Of a stretch of 64,000 nt of DNA, positions 22,601 through 34,427 are shown piece after piece. Below the pieces are notes generated by a model. It was not told where the DNA came from. It was given only the letters and a program-made list of their open reading frames with translations, and did not search any database. Position 1 is the first letter of the stretch. Every line of letters begins with the position of its first letter. This DNA comes from Pegea sp. RAD2-039. Lineage: Eukaryota; Chordata; Thaliacea; Salpida; Salpidae. The translations under genes and the position numbers were made by a program. The stretch covers positions 62,001 to 126,000 of the forward strand of contig JAQGEQ010000326.1 of NCBI GenBank assembly GCA_034620365.1. The letters are read 5' to 3'.

Positions 22601-23563
22601 ATAAACTCTTGGTCAAAGTCTTCATAATAATATATATATATATGTTTGATTTATAAAAGTGATTTATTTATGTTCAAAACAATTGAGAGAAATTATAATT
22701 TTGAAAGTAATGTTGGAAATAAAACAATCTTTGTATGCAAATTCTGATGATAATATAAATGTTAAAGAAGCTTTTACTATTATGATTTTGTTGGTTGCTG
22801 ATTATTATTTGATGCTTTTCCTGTTTTATTAGTATAAAGTAACTGCAAAATCCAATCTTAGTAAGAAATGAATAATTTCATTCAATTTTTATTATTTTGA
22901 GTATTTTATATTTTTAAAAGTTTCAAATAAACAATAAATTTCAAGAAATACTTGTAGATATTAATTATTCATAATTTATCTGTACAACCATTGAAAAACT
23001 GTTCTAAGAGATATTATTATTTATGGATGATTTCGTGGGTATGTTTGACTGTTTACAGTAATTAATTGCTAGAAAAACTTGATTTCACAAAAAAGAGTAT
23101 TACAGTGATTTTTGATATATTATATGATATATAAATCTTACATTTATTAAATACTTTTTAATTTTTATTTTCTGAACTCATGTTATCATTTTCACAAGCA
23201 AACGTGTTTTGCCCTCGTAACTGCTACATGTAAAACAATAATGCCTATTCTATAGAAGAATTTATTTCTATTTCTTTAATATAGAATTGGAAGTTTTGTT
23301 GTCTAAATATTGAACTATAACCAACAATTTGTGAAAATACTTGCTAAAGTTTACAAAAAATTGTTCTTCAAATTCGTTTTAAATAAAAATATGTATATAG
23401 AACATCATAAGTTTCTGAATAAGAGTTTTACAAAACTTGATCTAAACTTAATTGTTATCATTAGTAAACTAACTTTGTTTATCATATAAAAATAATGTAT
23501 CACTTGGAACTAAAATTATTTTATATGCAAATTTTAAAATTAACAAGGTTTTTTTTTCTTCAG

Positions 23564-24709
23564 CCTATTAACTTGAAAATAAACTTGATACAAGGCAGCA
23601 ACTTTGCACGAAAAAGAAAACTGTCATCAGATGATGATGAGAAAAGTTTTAATAATAAAACTGCAGAAAATAAAATTTTGGTAAACACTTCTAGTGGAGT
23701 ATATAGCTTGTATAAAAGTCATGCTGATCAAACTTGTTTAAATAATACTAAAGAAAATCCAACAACTACAAGTCTCCCTTATAAAGAGACTAACAGCGAT
23801 AGAAAAGCATTCAAAGGGAAAGAAAATAATGAAGAAAACAAACAATCATCTAATTTCAAAATAAAATATGAAAGCTTAGATTGTAACAAGAAATCTAAAT
23901 ACAAATCTCAGCTTATTTATCATGAAAGAACTGATACTGGTAAGAAGCCATATGAATGTATTGTTTGTGAAAGAAAATTTAGTCGAAAACACATTTTGTT
24001 AGGTCATGAGAGAACTCATACTGGTGAGAAACCATATAAATGTCTTGTTTGTGAAAGAAAATTTGCACAAAAATCTAGTCTTTCAACTCATGAAAGAACT
24101 CATACTGGTGAGAAGCCATATGAATGTATAGTTTGTGAAAGAAAATTTAGTCATAGATCTAGTCTTTTATGTCATGAAAGAACTCATACTGGTGAGAAAC
24201 CATATGAATGTATTGTTTGCAAAAAAAAATTTAGTCAAAAAACCTATTTGTTAAGTCATGAAAGAAGCCATACTGGTGAGAAGCCATATGAATGTATTGT
24301 TTGTGAAAGAAAATTTGCACATAATTCCAATCTTATAACTCATGAAAGAACTCATACTGGTGAGAAGCCATATGAATGTATTGTTTGTGGAAGAAAATTT
24401 GCACATAATTCCAATCTTGTAGCTCATGAAAGAACTCATACTGGCGAGAAGCCATATGAATGTGCTGTTTGTGGAAGACAATTTGCTCGAAACTCTAGTC
24501 TTTTAAATCATGAAAGAACTCATACTGGTGAGAAACCATATGAATGTATTGTTTGTGAAAAGAAGTTTAGTCAAAAGTCTAGTCTTCTATGTCATGAAAG
24601 AACCCATACTGGTGAGAAGCCATATGAATGCATTGTTTGCGGAAAAAAATTTAGTCATAATTCCAATCTTTTAACTCATGAAAGGACTCATACCGGCCAG
24701 AAACCATAG
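23564..24709 (+). CDS. Family-1 C2H2 zinc-finger gene, start codon lost (gene D)
   Basis: The exon begins after a TTTTTCTTCAG acceptor (AG at 23562-23563). The codon that is ATG in C, E, F and H is ATA here (23579-23581), and no in-frame ATG follows anywhere in the 376-residue frame. An ATG at 23495 lies upstream of the acceptor, inside what should be intron. Ten fingers follow. Finger 1 is damaged: its first Cys is Ser (YESLDC), the core Phe is Ser, and the last His is Asp (RTDTG). Fingers 2-10 keep all ligands; contacts read RHIG, QSST, HSSC, QTYS, HSNT, HSNA, RSSN, QSSC, HSNT. Either an upstream exon supplies the start, or this is a young pseudogene whose finger array has not yet decayed. 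Ends GQKP-TAG as in H. Confidence 0.6.
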   Translation, partial: PINLKINLIQGSNFARKRKLSSDDDEKSFNNKTAENKILVNTSSGVYSLYKSHADQTCLNNTKENPTTTSLPYKETNSDRKAFKGKENNEENKQSSNFKIKYESLDCNKKSKYKSQLIYHERTDTGKKPYECIVCERKFSRKHILLGHERTHTGEKPYKCLVCERKFAQKSSLSTHERTHTGEKPYECIVCERKFSHRSSLLCHERTHTGEKPYECIVCKKKFSQKTYLLSHERSHTGEKPYECIVCERKFAHNSNLITHERTHTGEKPYECIVCGRKFAHNSNLVAHERTHTGEKPYECAVCGRQFARNSSLLNHERTHTGEKPYECIVCEKKFSQKSSLLCHERTHTGEKPYECIVCGKKFSHNSNLLTHERTHTGQKP

Positions 24710-24777
24710 GAATATATTTTTTGTAGAAAATAAAATTAGTTGAAATTCAAGTCGATTACGCCATGAAATGATGCATG
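24710..24777 (+). pseudogene. Vestigial 11th finger after gene D
   Basis: After the TAG: EYIFC, frame-breaking changes, then NSSRLRHEMMH in a shifted frame. Same relic as after C, H and I. Confidence 0.6.
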
Positions 24778-24837
24778 TTTCTCAGAAAAAGTGAGATCAT
24801 TTTGCTGGTAAAAGTTTACTCACAATTTATAAGAATG

Positions 24838-24843
24838 AATAAA
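24838..24843 (+). terminator. AATAAA signal of gene D
   Basis: About 130 bases past the stop, at the same spacing as in gene C. Confidence 0.5.
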
Positions 24844-24879
24844 TAGCTTTGTTAAGATCAGAGGGTTTAAAAATATAAT

Positions 24880-26090
24880 TTTTAAAATTGTTTTTTAAGT
24901 TTGAGCTGTTTTTATTTTATTTATATTTGTTTTAATGATCAAATGGTGTATGTACAGTAAATAATAATGATTTGAAAAGTTATTTTTTATTCTATTGTTT
25001 GTAATCGGCGGTGTGTATTTTTTTTTTGTAAACGAACTATATCTTCGCTCTTATTCCAACTTTTTTTAAAGCCACACGTTTTTTATTGTACTTTATTTAT
25101 TATCAAAAAGCTACTGTATTTAGATTTAAATTTCTGAGTTAATCAATGCTGTGCAAACTGCTGATAGATTTTAGTTTTTGTTAGGAAATCCGTTTAAAAC
25201 TTTTTAAATTTCTTCAACTTATTACTCTTTGCAATGTGTTTTAATTTTTTAATTGAAACTTCAGTTTTTAGTAGATACTCAAAATAATTTCAAGAAAATA
25301 AAGTTTCATTCTTAAAATCTTTTTTTTCAAACCTAATGCTATTTTGTTTATCATTTCATTTTAGAAATAAATACTTTTTAACAAATCATACTATGAATCA
25401 TACATCATAATTAATCCCTTCTGCTATAGCACTAACCAGTTTATTACCCGAATGGTTAAAACTAATTTAAGAGATTGAGCTGATGAAAAATTGAAATAAT
25501 TATATAATTTTCTTAAACTTTGTTAGCAAGCAAGTTATTAAGTCAGAAGAAGAAATATTTGCTTAGCATTTGCCAGGAAATTCAGTTTGAACTATTTTAT
25601 AATAGTATTATTTTAAGTTGTCAATTTAGTTTTAATAATATTTTATTTTTCTTAAATTACTTTCAGTATATCTAAACACAATTACATTTTCAACTGAATT
25701 ACTTTCAGCAAAAAAGACCAAAACATCTAGAAACTTTAGTTTGTCGATGTCTTTAAATAATGCCATCTACAATCTCACCGAATTTCTTGAAAAAATATTT
25801 TAGTTTATTTTTAAAATATGTTTTTTAATAATCAGCACAAGTTTGTGGATGACGTATAAAAACTATTATGTAGAATTATAAAAACCATAAAAAAAGTTTT
25901 CAAAAATATTTATTATTTACAATATTAGAAAACTGGAAATTTTATTAGATAAACGAAAAGTTGATTTAACCTATCTATCTACAGGTTATTCTAGCCAAAA
26001 ATCATAATGTTTATAAAAATAAACATTTTAACTGCAAACAATAATCATATATATTATTAAAAATGTAATAGCAATTTATTAAAACAAATT
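24880..26090 (-). repeat. Family-1 3' flank and spacer, inverted
   Basis: No gene. Reverse complement of about 5530-6480, 40960-42190 and 58590-59790. Here it follows plus-strand gene D, so the whole D 3' part is an inverted copy of the H/I type unit. A short stretch at 26160-26440 joins it to the E unit, with no gene in it. Confidence 0.6.
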
Positions 26091-26459
26091 TTGATTCACA
26101 TTAAATGTGTTTAGTTACTAAAAGAAGTTAATTACTAGAAATTTTCTAGACTAAATTTTCACATTTATACAATTATACAATAAAGTATTTGATTAATATA
26201 AACATATAAGATGGTTTGAACCGTTTCAGCCTTTTTCTTTCTTGCGTTATATATTTATATTATAATATTTAGTTTGCAGCTCCTTTTAATATTTCCACAA
26301 GCAAATGATGTTTTGTTCTCATAAGTGCTACATGTGAAACAACAACAATGTCTTTCTAATAGAAGAGGCTTTTTTGTTACAATATAAACCTCAATATTTT
26401 GCTATTTCAATATTGAAATATAAGTAACAATTGTTTTTTGTCTATAAAATAACTTTAGT

Positions 26460-26790
26460 TTATTCTCTAAACACAGATTACAGTTTCTGATACAATTCAT
26501 TTCAGTGGAATGATTCAGTCATAGAAAGACTTCGTTTAACTCTTTCTAAGCGTTGAGCGAGACTAACAGACTGAGGTTGATTTTAAATCTCTAATTTGCT
26601 GGTGCAAATTGGGCCACTATGACCTTCTCACTAGCTGCAGTAACCGCTTTGCACAGTATCTTCACGTTATTTGGGGGGTTAATATGGGATATTATAAGTT
26701 TTGAGTTTGTGGTTTACAAAAAAGTTTGTATAAAAATGAATAAATTATTTTTGTTGAGATAAGTTTTATTCATTTTTTGTTTACATCATT
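26460..26790. repeat. GC-richer conserved island (copy 2)
   Basis: Core about 26600-26685 with the same TGCAGTAACCGCTTTGCACA string as copy 1. Confidence 0.5.
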
Positions 26791-27187
26791 TCTTATTAAT
26801 ATATTTGTAGATTTTATTTTCTAAGGTTATTAATTTCTAAACAAACTGTTTAATTGAAGTTTTAAAACAGCTATACGTTTTGATCAGGTTTTTGGTAATT
26901 TGATTTTTAAACAAATCTGAAAAATAACACATTAGTAACAGCATCATTTAATAAATTGAAGAAAATGGAAAACAATAATATTTTAAAAATAATCGTTTAA
27001 CAACTAACAGCTTGTAATCATTTATCTTTTTTTAGTTTACAAGAATATTCGACAGCTCGTAACAGCAAAAAGAACAAAACTCCATAACAATTTTGACTTG
27101 GACTTAAGTAATGAAATGTTTTTATTATCTAACAATACTAAATAAAAGATGCTTTAATCATAAGTTTTCTTTATTTATTGCAATAAA

Positions 27188-27222
27188 CGAAAAGGAGGGT
27201 GCCTGAAAAGAGCACCTCTTGC
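27188..27222. repeat. Hairpin element (copy 2)
   Basis: Near-identical to copy 1, including the upstream TTTATTGCAATAAA palindrome. Confidence 0.6.
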
Positions 27223-28352
27223 TAAACCACATTCTCACAAACAACACATTTTATACTTAATTAAGTTGGAAATTAAGAAAGAAAAGATGTAATATTTGGC
27301 ATATCAGTAGACTTCAAAATGATTCTTATAATTCCTATTTAATCTATTCTTGTTAGCTTATTTTATCTGTTTATTTGTATTCTTGCTTAACCAAATCGTA
27401 AATACAATATACTAATCACACTTAAGCATATGACAACGTATAATAGTAAACTAAAAATTCTAGGTTTTTAGGATTGAATTATGTGAAATAATATATAGCC
27501 GTGTGTTCACAACAAGTATACGTAAACTTTCTGCTTTATACTAAAATTAATAGATAATTATTTTAAAAATTGAATAAGTATGAGTAATCTCAAAGTTATC
27601 GATTAATATTTATTTTTTAATTCAAATCATTTTATCTTTTGGTTTATTTATAGATTATTTTTTAGTTAAAGTTTAATAAATAAATAAATCAAATAAAATC
27701 TGAAAAATCAAAGAAAAATAAATAAGTCTTTAGGAGAAACAAGAAAATAATTTTTTGTTAAAATATCAAATGATTTCGTAAAATATTTTTAAGAGCTTTC
27801 TAATAACAATTATCGACTTCAAACAAAAATCGAACTGTAAAAGTATCAATTTTATGGAAGTTTTTATTTCTTTTAGAACTTAATCTGGATTAAGTTTTTG
27901 TAGGATAAAAAATTTCAGCTTGATTTTATGTTTTTCTTTAGTTTCTACAAAAACAGTTTAAATGATTAATGTTTAAAAGATACTTCTAGAAAATTAATAC
28001 TTTTATATAGCTTTATAATAAACAAAAAAAGAATGCAAGCTGCACTAACATAGCCTCTTAAGAAGTTTAGATTTGCAGTTACTCAATATTGCTGAAAAAT
28101 TTTATGGCACAACAAATATTAATAGCAAAGCAGTAAAAGCATCAAAATAATAATCAACAAGCTACAAAACCCATACAGCAAAAGCTTCTAGAACTTTGAT
28201 TCTGTCATCATAATTTACGTGCAAACAAATTTCTATTTCTAACATTGCTTTCAAAATTATAATTTCTCTCAACTGTTTTGAAGATTAATAAATCACTTTT
28301 ATAAATCAAACATATATATATATTCTTAAGAAGACTTTGTCCAAAAGTTATT

Positions 28353-28368
28353 ATGTTTGGTAACGTCA
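28353..28368 (-). promoter_or_regulatory. TGACGTTACCAAACAT conserved block
   Basis: About 1.13 kb upstream of the ATG of gene E, in the orientation pointing away from the gene as in all family-1 units. Confidence 0.4.
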
Positions 28369-29494
28369 TTTGTGTTATATATATTACCATAATTTGTTTT
28401 AAATTATAAGGTTTTGTTGCTCTCTGTTGTCTCTTATAGTTACTTGTAAACTTAATTTTAAAATAGAAAAATGATTGGTGTTAAATGATCATGTTGATTT
28501 TTGATATTTTGTAAACTTATGTAGCTTGCATAATTTTATAAGACAATTGCTAGTATTGATTTTTCTGAAGGTTTTGCAGGTATTGCGTTTAGACATTAAA
28601 TTTTCAAAACTTTTTAAAATAAAAGTTTGTAGTAAATGTTTATAACTGTCAAAATATTAGACTTTAAATCAATTTTTGCTCGTTTATATTGGCTTGTAAG
28701 CTATAAATTCTTTATACACTTCTATGATATTAAAGTATTTGTTTTTTTTAGTTGAGCTTATCATTTTTAAATTCAAAAAGTCAATATCAACTCTTGAATT
28801 TTCATTAAAATATTCTCTAACTATAACTAAAATATGATAGATATATATAAATATAAATAAGTATATTTGTAATTAAAAATAACTAGAAACAGTTTGATAT
28901 ATTTTTTCTATTAATCGTTGCTCACTATCAATGTAACATCATACAGGTGAATTCTTTTAAGGACTTTACAGTTGAATATGAGATAAATAACTGCAAATTA
29001 AAATCTGTAAAATTAAGGTTTAAATTCTTGTTGGTCTGTCTTAAACACTGTTAAATCTTACATTTATTACATACTTTTAAATTTTTATTTTCTGAGCTCA
29101 TGTTATCATTTTCACAAGCAAAATTGTTTTGCCCTCGTAACTGCTACATGTAAAACAATAAAGCCTTTTCAATTGAAGAATGTTTTTCTATTTATTAATA
29201 TAGAATTAGATATTTTGTTGTCTAAATATTAAACTATAACCAACAATTTGTGAAAATACTTGATAAAGCTTACAAAAAATTCTTGTTCAAATTCGATTTA
29301 AATAAAAATATGCATATTGAACGACAAAAATTTCTGGTTAAGACTTTTACAAAACTTGATCTAAACTTGATTGTTATCATTAGTAAACTAACTTTGTTCA
29401 TATAAAAATAATATATCACTTAAGACTAAAATTATTTTGTATGGACATTTGAAAACTAAAAAAGTTTTTTTTTCTTCAGCCTATTAACTTGAAA

Positions 29495-30373
29495 ATGAAC
29501 TTGATACAAGACAGCAACTTTGCACGAAAAAGAAAACTGTCATCAGATGATGATAAGAAAAGTTTTAATAATGAAACTGCAGAAAAGAAAATTTTGTTAA
29601 ACACTTCTGGTGGAGTATATAGCTTTTATAAAAGTCATGCTGATGAAAATAGTTTAAATAATACTAAAGAAATTCCAACAACTACAAGTTGCCATTATAA
29701 AGAGACTAACAGCGATAGAAAAGCATTCAAAGGGAAAGAAAATAATGAAGAAAACAAACAATCATCAAATTTCAAAATCAAATATGAATGCTTAGACTGT
29801 AACAAGAAATTTAAATACAAATCTCAGCTTGTTTATCATGAAAGAACTCATACTGGCGAGAAGCCATATGAATGTATAGTTTGTGAAAGAAAATTTGCAC
29901 GTAATTCCAGTCTTTTAATTCATGAAAGAACTCATACTGGTGAGAAACCATATGAATGTATTGCTTGTGAAAGAAAATTTCGTCGAAAACACCATTTGTT
30001 ATGTCATGAAAGAACTCATACTGGTGAGAAGCCTTATGAATGTATTGTTTGTGAAAGAAAGTTTAGTCAAAACACCCATTTGTTATGTCATGAAAGAACT
30101 CATACTGGTGAGAAGCCATGTGAATGTATTGCTTGTGGAAGAAAATTTGCACGTAATTCCAGTCTTTTAATTCATGAAAGAACTCATACTGGTGAGAAGC
30201 CATATGAATGTATTGCTTGTGGAAAAAAATTTACACAAAAATCCAGTCTTTTAAGTCATGAAAGAACTCATACTGGTGAGAAACCATATGAATGTATTTT
30301 TTGTAAGAGAAAATTTACACAAAAATCTAATCTTGTATGTCATGAAAGAACTCATAATATTCATAAAAGTTAA
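29495..30373 (+). CDS. Family-1 C2H2 zinc-finger protein, 7 fingers (gene E)
   Basis: Predicted nuclear DNA-binding protein of 292 residues; ATG at 29495, 15 bases after a TTTTTTTCTTCAG acceptor (exon from 29480). [10 protein letters not shown] lies at 11-20. Seven fingers from Cys99 to His287 at 28-residue spacing; all zinc ligands are present. Contacts (-1,2,3,6): YSQY, RSSI, RHHC, QTHC, RSSI, QSSS, QSNC. The tail is HNIHKS-stop, unlike the TGEKP-TAG end of C, D and H, so E and F form a subfamily. Finger 5 starts KPCEC in place of KPYEC, and fingers 2 and 5 have identical contact residues, suggesting internal copying. Compared with F it has one finger fewer. No effector domain recognised. 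Confidence 0.85.
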   Translation: MNLIQDSNFARKRKLSSDDDKKSFNNETAEKKILLNTSGGVYSFYKSHADENSLNNTKEIPTTTSCHYKETNSDRKAFKGKENNEENKQSSNFKIKYECLDCNKKFKYKSQLVYHERTHTGEKPYECIVCERKFARNSSLLIHERTHTGEKPYECIACERKFRRKHHLLCHERTHTGEKPYECIVCERKFSQNTHLLCHERTHTGEKPCECIACGRKFARNSSLLIHERTHTGEKPYECIACGKKFTQKSSLLSHERTHTGEKPYECIFCKRKFTQKSNLVCHERTHNIHKS

Positions 30374-30528
30374 AATCATCTTGCTGGTAAACGTTTACTC
30401 AAAATTCAAGTATGGAAAGATGAAAACATTTTTAAACTAAAAAGTAACTTAACTAAAAAGAGATCTTTGAGTTTAAAGGAAACAAAATAATAATTTTTTG
30501 TTTGGCTGGTTGTTGCAATTTATGCTTT

Positions 30529-30534
30529 AATAAA
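30529..30534 (+). terminator. AATAAA signal of gene E
   Basis: About 155 bases past the stop, followed by a T/G-rich stretch. Identical placement in F. Confidence 0.5.
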
Positions 30535-30879
30535 GCTATTTTAATGATTGCTCTATTATTGAAATTGTGTGTAGGTCTACTATAAATAATAATGGTTTTA
30601 TATTTAATTTTTTACTTTAAACTAAAGTTGGTATTCTTATGTTGTTATTTTCGTACAGCTTTTTTGTAAACTATTGAAAAATTTTGTATTTCTTAATTTT
30701 CGAAGTTTGTATATTAAGTATTTGTTAACATCTTCTTTTATTTTTCAACAAGTTTTTGAAAGTAATTGTAATTTTTTAGTTGATGAAGGCAGTCGAAATT
30801 GTGGTTACTTTTTAGTTACTCTCTAAAGATTCGTTAAATCCTTATATGTTTGTAAAACTGATTATTTTTGTGTTTTGTT

Positions 30880-32810
30880 TTTATTATGAAATTAAAACTA
30901 CATTTTGTAGTAATTATTGCAATTTTTATGAGAAAACTAATGCTTGAAATCTTAAAATCTATTTCCTTAAAATGTTTGTTGGAGATAAAAACAATAAATG
31001 TTATTATCCTTATCATACTATAAATTTAGAAAAAGAAGTTTTTTAATATTTCATATTATCGACAATTACATCATCATAAATAAATCATCTTCTATAGCAC
31101 TTGACTTTTTCTTACCCAGATAGTTAGATCAAAATTAACAGATTGAGTTTTTTAAATAGTTTAAAATACTTTAAAATTTTGTAACCTCAGAAGTACGGCA
31201 GAAAAACTAATATTTTCTTATCGGTTACTACTCTATCATTTTTAAACTCTACGATTAATATTCTTGTAAGCAAGTTGCTAGAGTGTTTTAAGCTGTTCGG
31301 TTTACTACTTCTACGTTAGATATATAACTGTAGATCCTTTTCAAATCTTGGTAATTACAATTATCTTCCAACCATTAAGTTGCTGATTTAAATGGAACTC
31401 TAATTATCCAAACAAACCAAAACACCTAACCAAACCATCGGTGCAGTAACTGATTATAACTATACAAAGATTATTCCTTAGTTGAAATAATCTTATAAAA
31501 AAGTCTTATGAAATAAAATTTGTTTGGAATGAAGAATTTACCACTAAAGATACTAAAGCGCTCAAAAGGATCTACATAAAAATAAAAAAAATTTGACATT
31601 AAAATATACAAATCCTGTATTATTTTGTAAAGAAATATATGTGTCAAGAAATAAGAACTCAAATTACAAGCAAGTTTGACATAAAAGTAATGAAACAAAA
31701 CGTTTCATCGATTAGATTAAAATGGACTGGTAACAAATTAGCATTTATTAGTTCTCCTGTTTGACGTATAAAGTTACAAAATAAGGAAAGCAATTCAAAC
31801 TGTTTTAGCAACTCAATATGTTAATTCTGAAGATGTTAATTTCAAAAGATCAATCGGTTAAGTTATGGACTAGTACTAATGGAGATTATTTTGTTTCATA
31901 TAATATACTATATATAATATTTTTATAATATCAACCAATTGTTTATATGGTTTTTGATATAAAATCTACATTAAATAAAACCAGAAATCTACAACCAACT
32001 TCTAAAATCAAAGAAGTAATGTCAATAAAGAAAAGTCCAGATTACTGAGAAAGAAACGTTGTAAAATCTAACTGTGACTAAAAGAAGGTTCGGAAAAACT
32101 ACATAAGTGGTAAGGTAAAAAACTAGCACAAAATGATTAGGCAAAGATCATATTATCTTAATTGATTTTTAGATAAAATTGTATATAAGCTTTCTTCAAG
32201 TTGGAATGAATTACTTCAAGGGTCTCTTTATCATAGGCGTTTTAAGTTATTTTGTTTTTAAATAAACTACAGAGTACAATAATTTGCTCTTACGACAATT
32301 ATAGGCTACAAAATTATGTTATGAAATATTTTGATGTTCTTAAAAAGAAATATATAATTTTGTCAATTTTAGTTTGTTTTATCTAATAACTTAAACTGTA
32401 TACATCAGTTATAGTTTTATTAATAGGTAAAGTTAAAGCAGAGCAACTTTTTATATAAATATGCTTGATACACTTAGCTAATAGCCTTCATTTTTGAGTT
32501 ATATTTCATTTAAGTAAAATTATTTTTGCTACTTGATAGAAAAACAAGCTCTACTTTATTTGTATTTGTACAAATAAAACGTGTTAAAAATATAACTAAA
32601 TAATAAACATTTCAAAAAGAAGTTAGATGAGTCGCCTTTATCTCGTCGTTTGAAGTTTCTGACAAAAGTTAAATCAGAAACTGTGATCTGAGATTAACGG
32701 GTTGCTGAAAGTTTTCATAATTGAAAGAGAATATTTGATTAACTAACTCGTGGTAGAAAGTTAAAATGATATGAAGATGAAAAACAAATGATAATAAAAC
32801 TTAGAAACAA
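30880..32810. repeat. 3' DNA of E unit
   Basis: No credible gene. Open frames here (30834-31016 -, 31471-31698 -) are not preserved in the F unit. It includes the GATTATAACTATA...TTGAAATAATCTTAT dispersed repeat near 31450 and E-unit-only DNA at 32370-32810. Confidence 0.5.
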
Positions 32811-32830
32811 CTTTTTTATTGATTTGTTTA

Positions 32831-33073
32831 CTACGGATATTTAAACCTTTTATCAGCAAATGAATGAAAGTAATATAAAAAATATTTCCAAGAAAAGAAC
32901 TGAATATCATCTTCAAAATTTCCATTAATAAAATTTATTTTAAATAATAAATTAAAAATTAGCTTTCGTTCAAAATCAGCAGTGGTTTTTACAATCCTCT
33001 TAAGACGTAAAAAGTATCGTAAATTATTTTCAAAAAAGTGAAGTAAAAAAGGCTTTTTAGAGTTACTAACCAT
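32831..33073 (-). pseudogene. Small conserved frame of unknown origin
   Basis: An 80-residue frame beginning MVSNSKKPF and ending KRFKYP. The F-unit copy (about 50990-51230) encodes a very similar start and the same final residues, but carries a one-base shift in the middle and a TAG. The reading is rich in Phe, Lys and Asn. It could be a fossil of a mobile-element protein or a chance frame kept open by recent duplication. No domain recognised. Confidence 0.25.
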
Positions 33074-33174
33074 TATTAGCCAGCTTCAAAGAATATTTGT
33101 AATAAAACTTGAGCAGTTTTCGAATTAGTAAAGCAATATCATTTTTAGCAGATAAATTTTTTATATATATAAAT

Positions 33175-33208
33175 GCGAAGGAGGGTGCCTAAAGAGAGCA
33201 CTTCTCGC
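33175..33208. repeat. Hairpin element (copy 4)
   Basis: The form with a closed outer stem: GCGA at the left end and TCGC at the right around the GGGTGC/GCACTT arms. It stands at the tail of the adjacent SINE-like sequence. Confidence 0.55.
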
Positions 33209-33264
33209 TAACACACATGCTCACGAGTTTTTTTGGTTTTTCTCAGGATTTTATAATCATGTTT

Positions 33265-33340
33265 CCACCTGGGGCCGAACCCAGTACTTTCTAGCTAGAA
33301 GGTGGGTGTAAAACCGCTTCGCCACCAGCCAGGACCTTTC
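33265..33340 (-). mobile_element. tRNA-derived SINE-like head
   Basis: On the minus strand TGGCGAAGCGG matches a pol III A box, and GGGTTCGGCCCCAGG about 35 bases later matches a B box with two changes from consensus. The B box lies in a short stem (CTGGG/CCCAG). A perfect palindrome TTCTAGCTAGAA sits where an anticodon arm would be. It does not fold as a clean tRNA and is absent from the matching site in the F unit, so a SINE head is the best reading. Confidence 0.5.
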
Positions 33341-33459
33341 TTAAGTAAATAACTGTTGTCAAGATGCCGAACCTTGCTAAAGTAATCATCACTTAATTAA
33401 ATTCTAAGAAAATCTTAAATTTGTTTCAACATTTTTTCATTTTATTTATTACAGTAAAT

Positions 33460-33493
33460 GCGAAGAAGGGTGCCTGAAGAGAGCACCTCTCGC
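33460..33493. repeat. Hairpin element (copy 5)
   Basis: GCGAAGAAGGGTGCCTGAAG then AGAGCACCTCTCGC: both the GCGA/TCGC outer stem and the GGTGC/GCACC inner stem are complete. Confidence 0.6.
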
Positions 33494-33639
33494 TAACACA
33501 TATTCTCACGAATAACATAAATTTAGTCAACAAAATAGAAAGTAAAATATGTAACACATGGTATTTCGATAGCACTCGATAGAAACATGACGTAGTTAAA
33601 GTACTTACAAACCTCAATCAACTAGTTATCAACTTTTAT

Positions 33640-34220
33640 TTTAAACTATCAGTTTTTATTATTTTTAGTATTTTATATTTTTTATAGTTACAAATAAACA
33701 ATAAATTTCAAGAAATACTTATAGATATTAATCATTAAAAGTGTTTTTTTTTAAAACCTCTAAAAAACTATTCTAAAATGTATTATTATTTTTGGATGAG
33801 TCTGTGGGTATGTTTGGCTGAATACAGTAATTAATCGCTAGAAAAACTTGATTTCACAAAAAAGAATACTAAAGTGATATAACAACTATGTACCACCTTC
33901 AAAGCAATGATTAAGTGAAGTGTTAAGATAGAATTTCAAGAAGAGCAGTAAGAGGTACATTTTAGTTCACAAAGCTACAAACAATAAGTGGAAAAGTAGT
34001 GTTGTTATTGTTAGTAGTGAAAGTAGAATATTTACGTAAATGTTTCATCCCCTATTACTCTATATACATAGTTCATTCTGTAGTCAACACTGGTTGGTTA
34101 GTAGCGTTTTATTAGTTATCTTTGTTATTAGTTTCGCTTTACAAATTGAATAAAGCTAAATATGAAAGTTTTCAGATATGTTTTCAATAGTTTTTAAATT
34201 AAGAATATTTATCAATATTG
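33640..34220. repeat. ZNF intergenic fragment
   Basis: No gene. Matches about 860-1540 and 62540-63090 and holds conserved-block copy 3 at 34035-34180. It ends abruptly near 34190, so any family-2 gene that followed is gone. Confidence 0.55.
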
Positions 34221-34427
34221 TGTTCAATGGATAATCAATTAAGTGAAATTTTTAAATTATTGTAGAATAAGTTTTTTTTCTCTACAACTCTGAAAGAAAG
34301 TTATTACAAGTACAGAATAAATTCAGTATTTGTAAACTACTGATTCATTTATTTGTTTTGTAAATTTTATATTAAATTATTTATTAAATTATTTATCTTA
34401 GAAATTTCTTTAATTATTGCAATAAAC

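Larger units (their letters stand above)
21200..22865. repeat. Imperfect inverted repeat, about 0.8-kb arms
   Basis: The left arm (about 21200-22015) is in the orientation found upstream of E and F. The right arm (about 22030-22865) is the same DNA reversed, as found upstream of C and H. The centre is near 22020, with a short AT-rich loop. Each arm holds one TGACGTTACCAAACAT site. A head-to-head fusion of two family-1 flanks explains it. Confidence 0.65.
26460..33130 (+). repeat. Segmental duplication, E unit (about 6.7 kb)
   Basis: Collinear with 44405-51310. It includes the GC-richer island, a hairpin element, the 5' flank, gene E and its 3' DNA. About 500 bases present near 49630-50130 are absent here around 31545, and about 430 bases at 32370-32810 are absent from the other copy. 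19570-21990 is a third, shorter copy of the first part. Confidence 0.75.

Noticed and set aside
24251..24481. Antisense repetitive frame across gene D
   Set aside because: Antisense shadow of the finger array.
33265..33340. A true tRNA gene
   Set aside because: Boxes A and B are present, but there is no acceptor stem or normal anticodon arm; a SINE head is more likely.
33426..33617. 63-residue minus-strand frame
   Set aside because: It spans the hairpin element and its flank, which are non-coding in the other copies.
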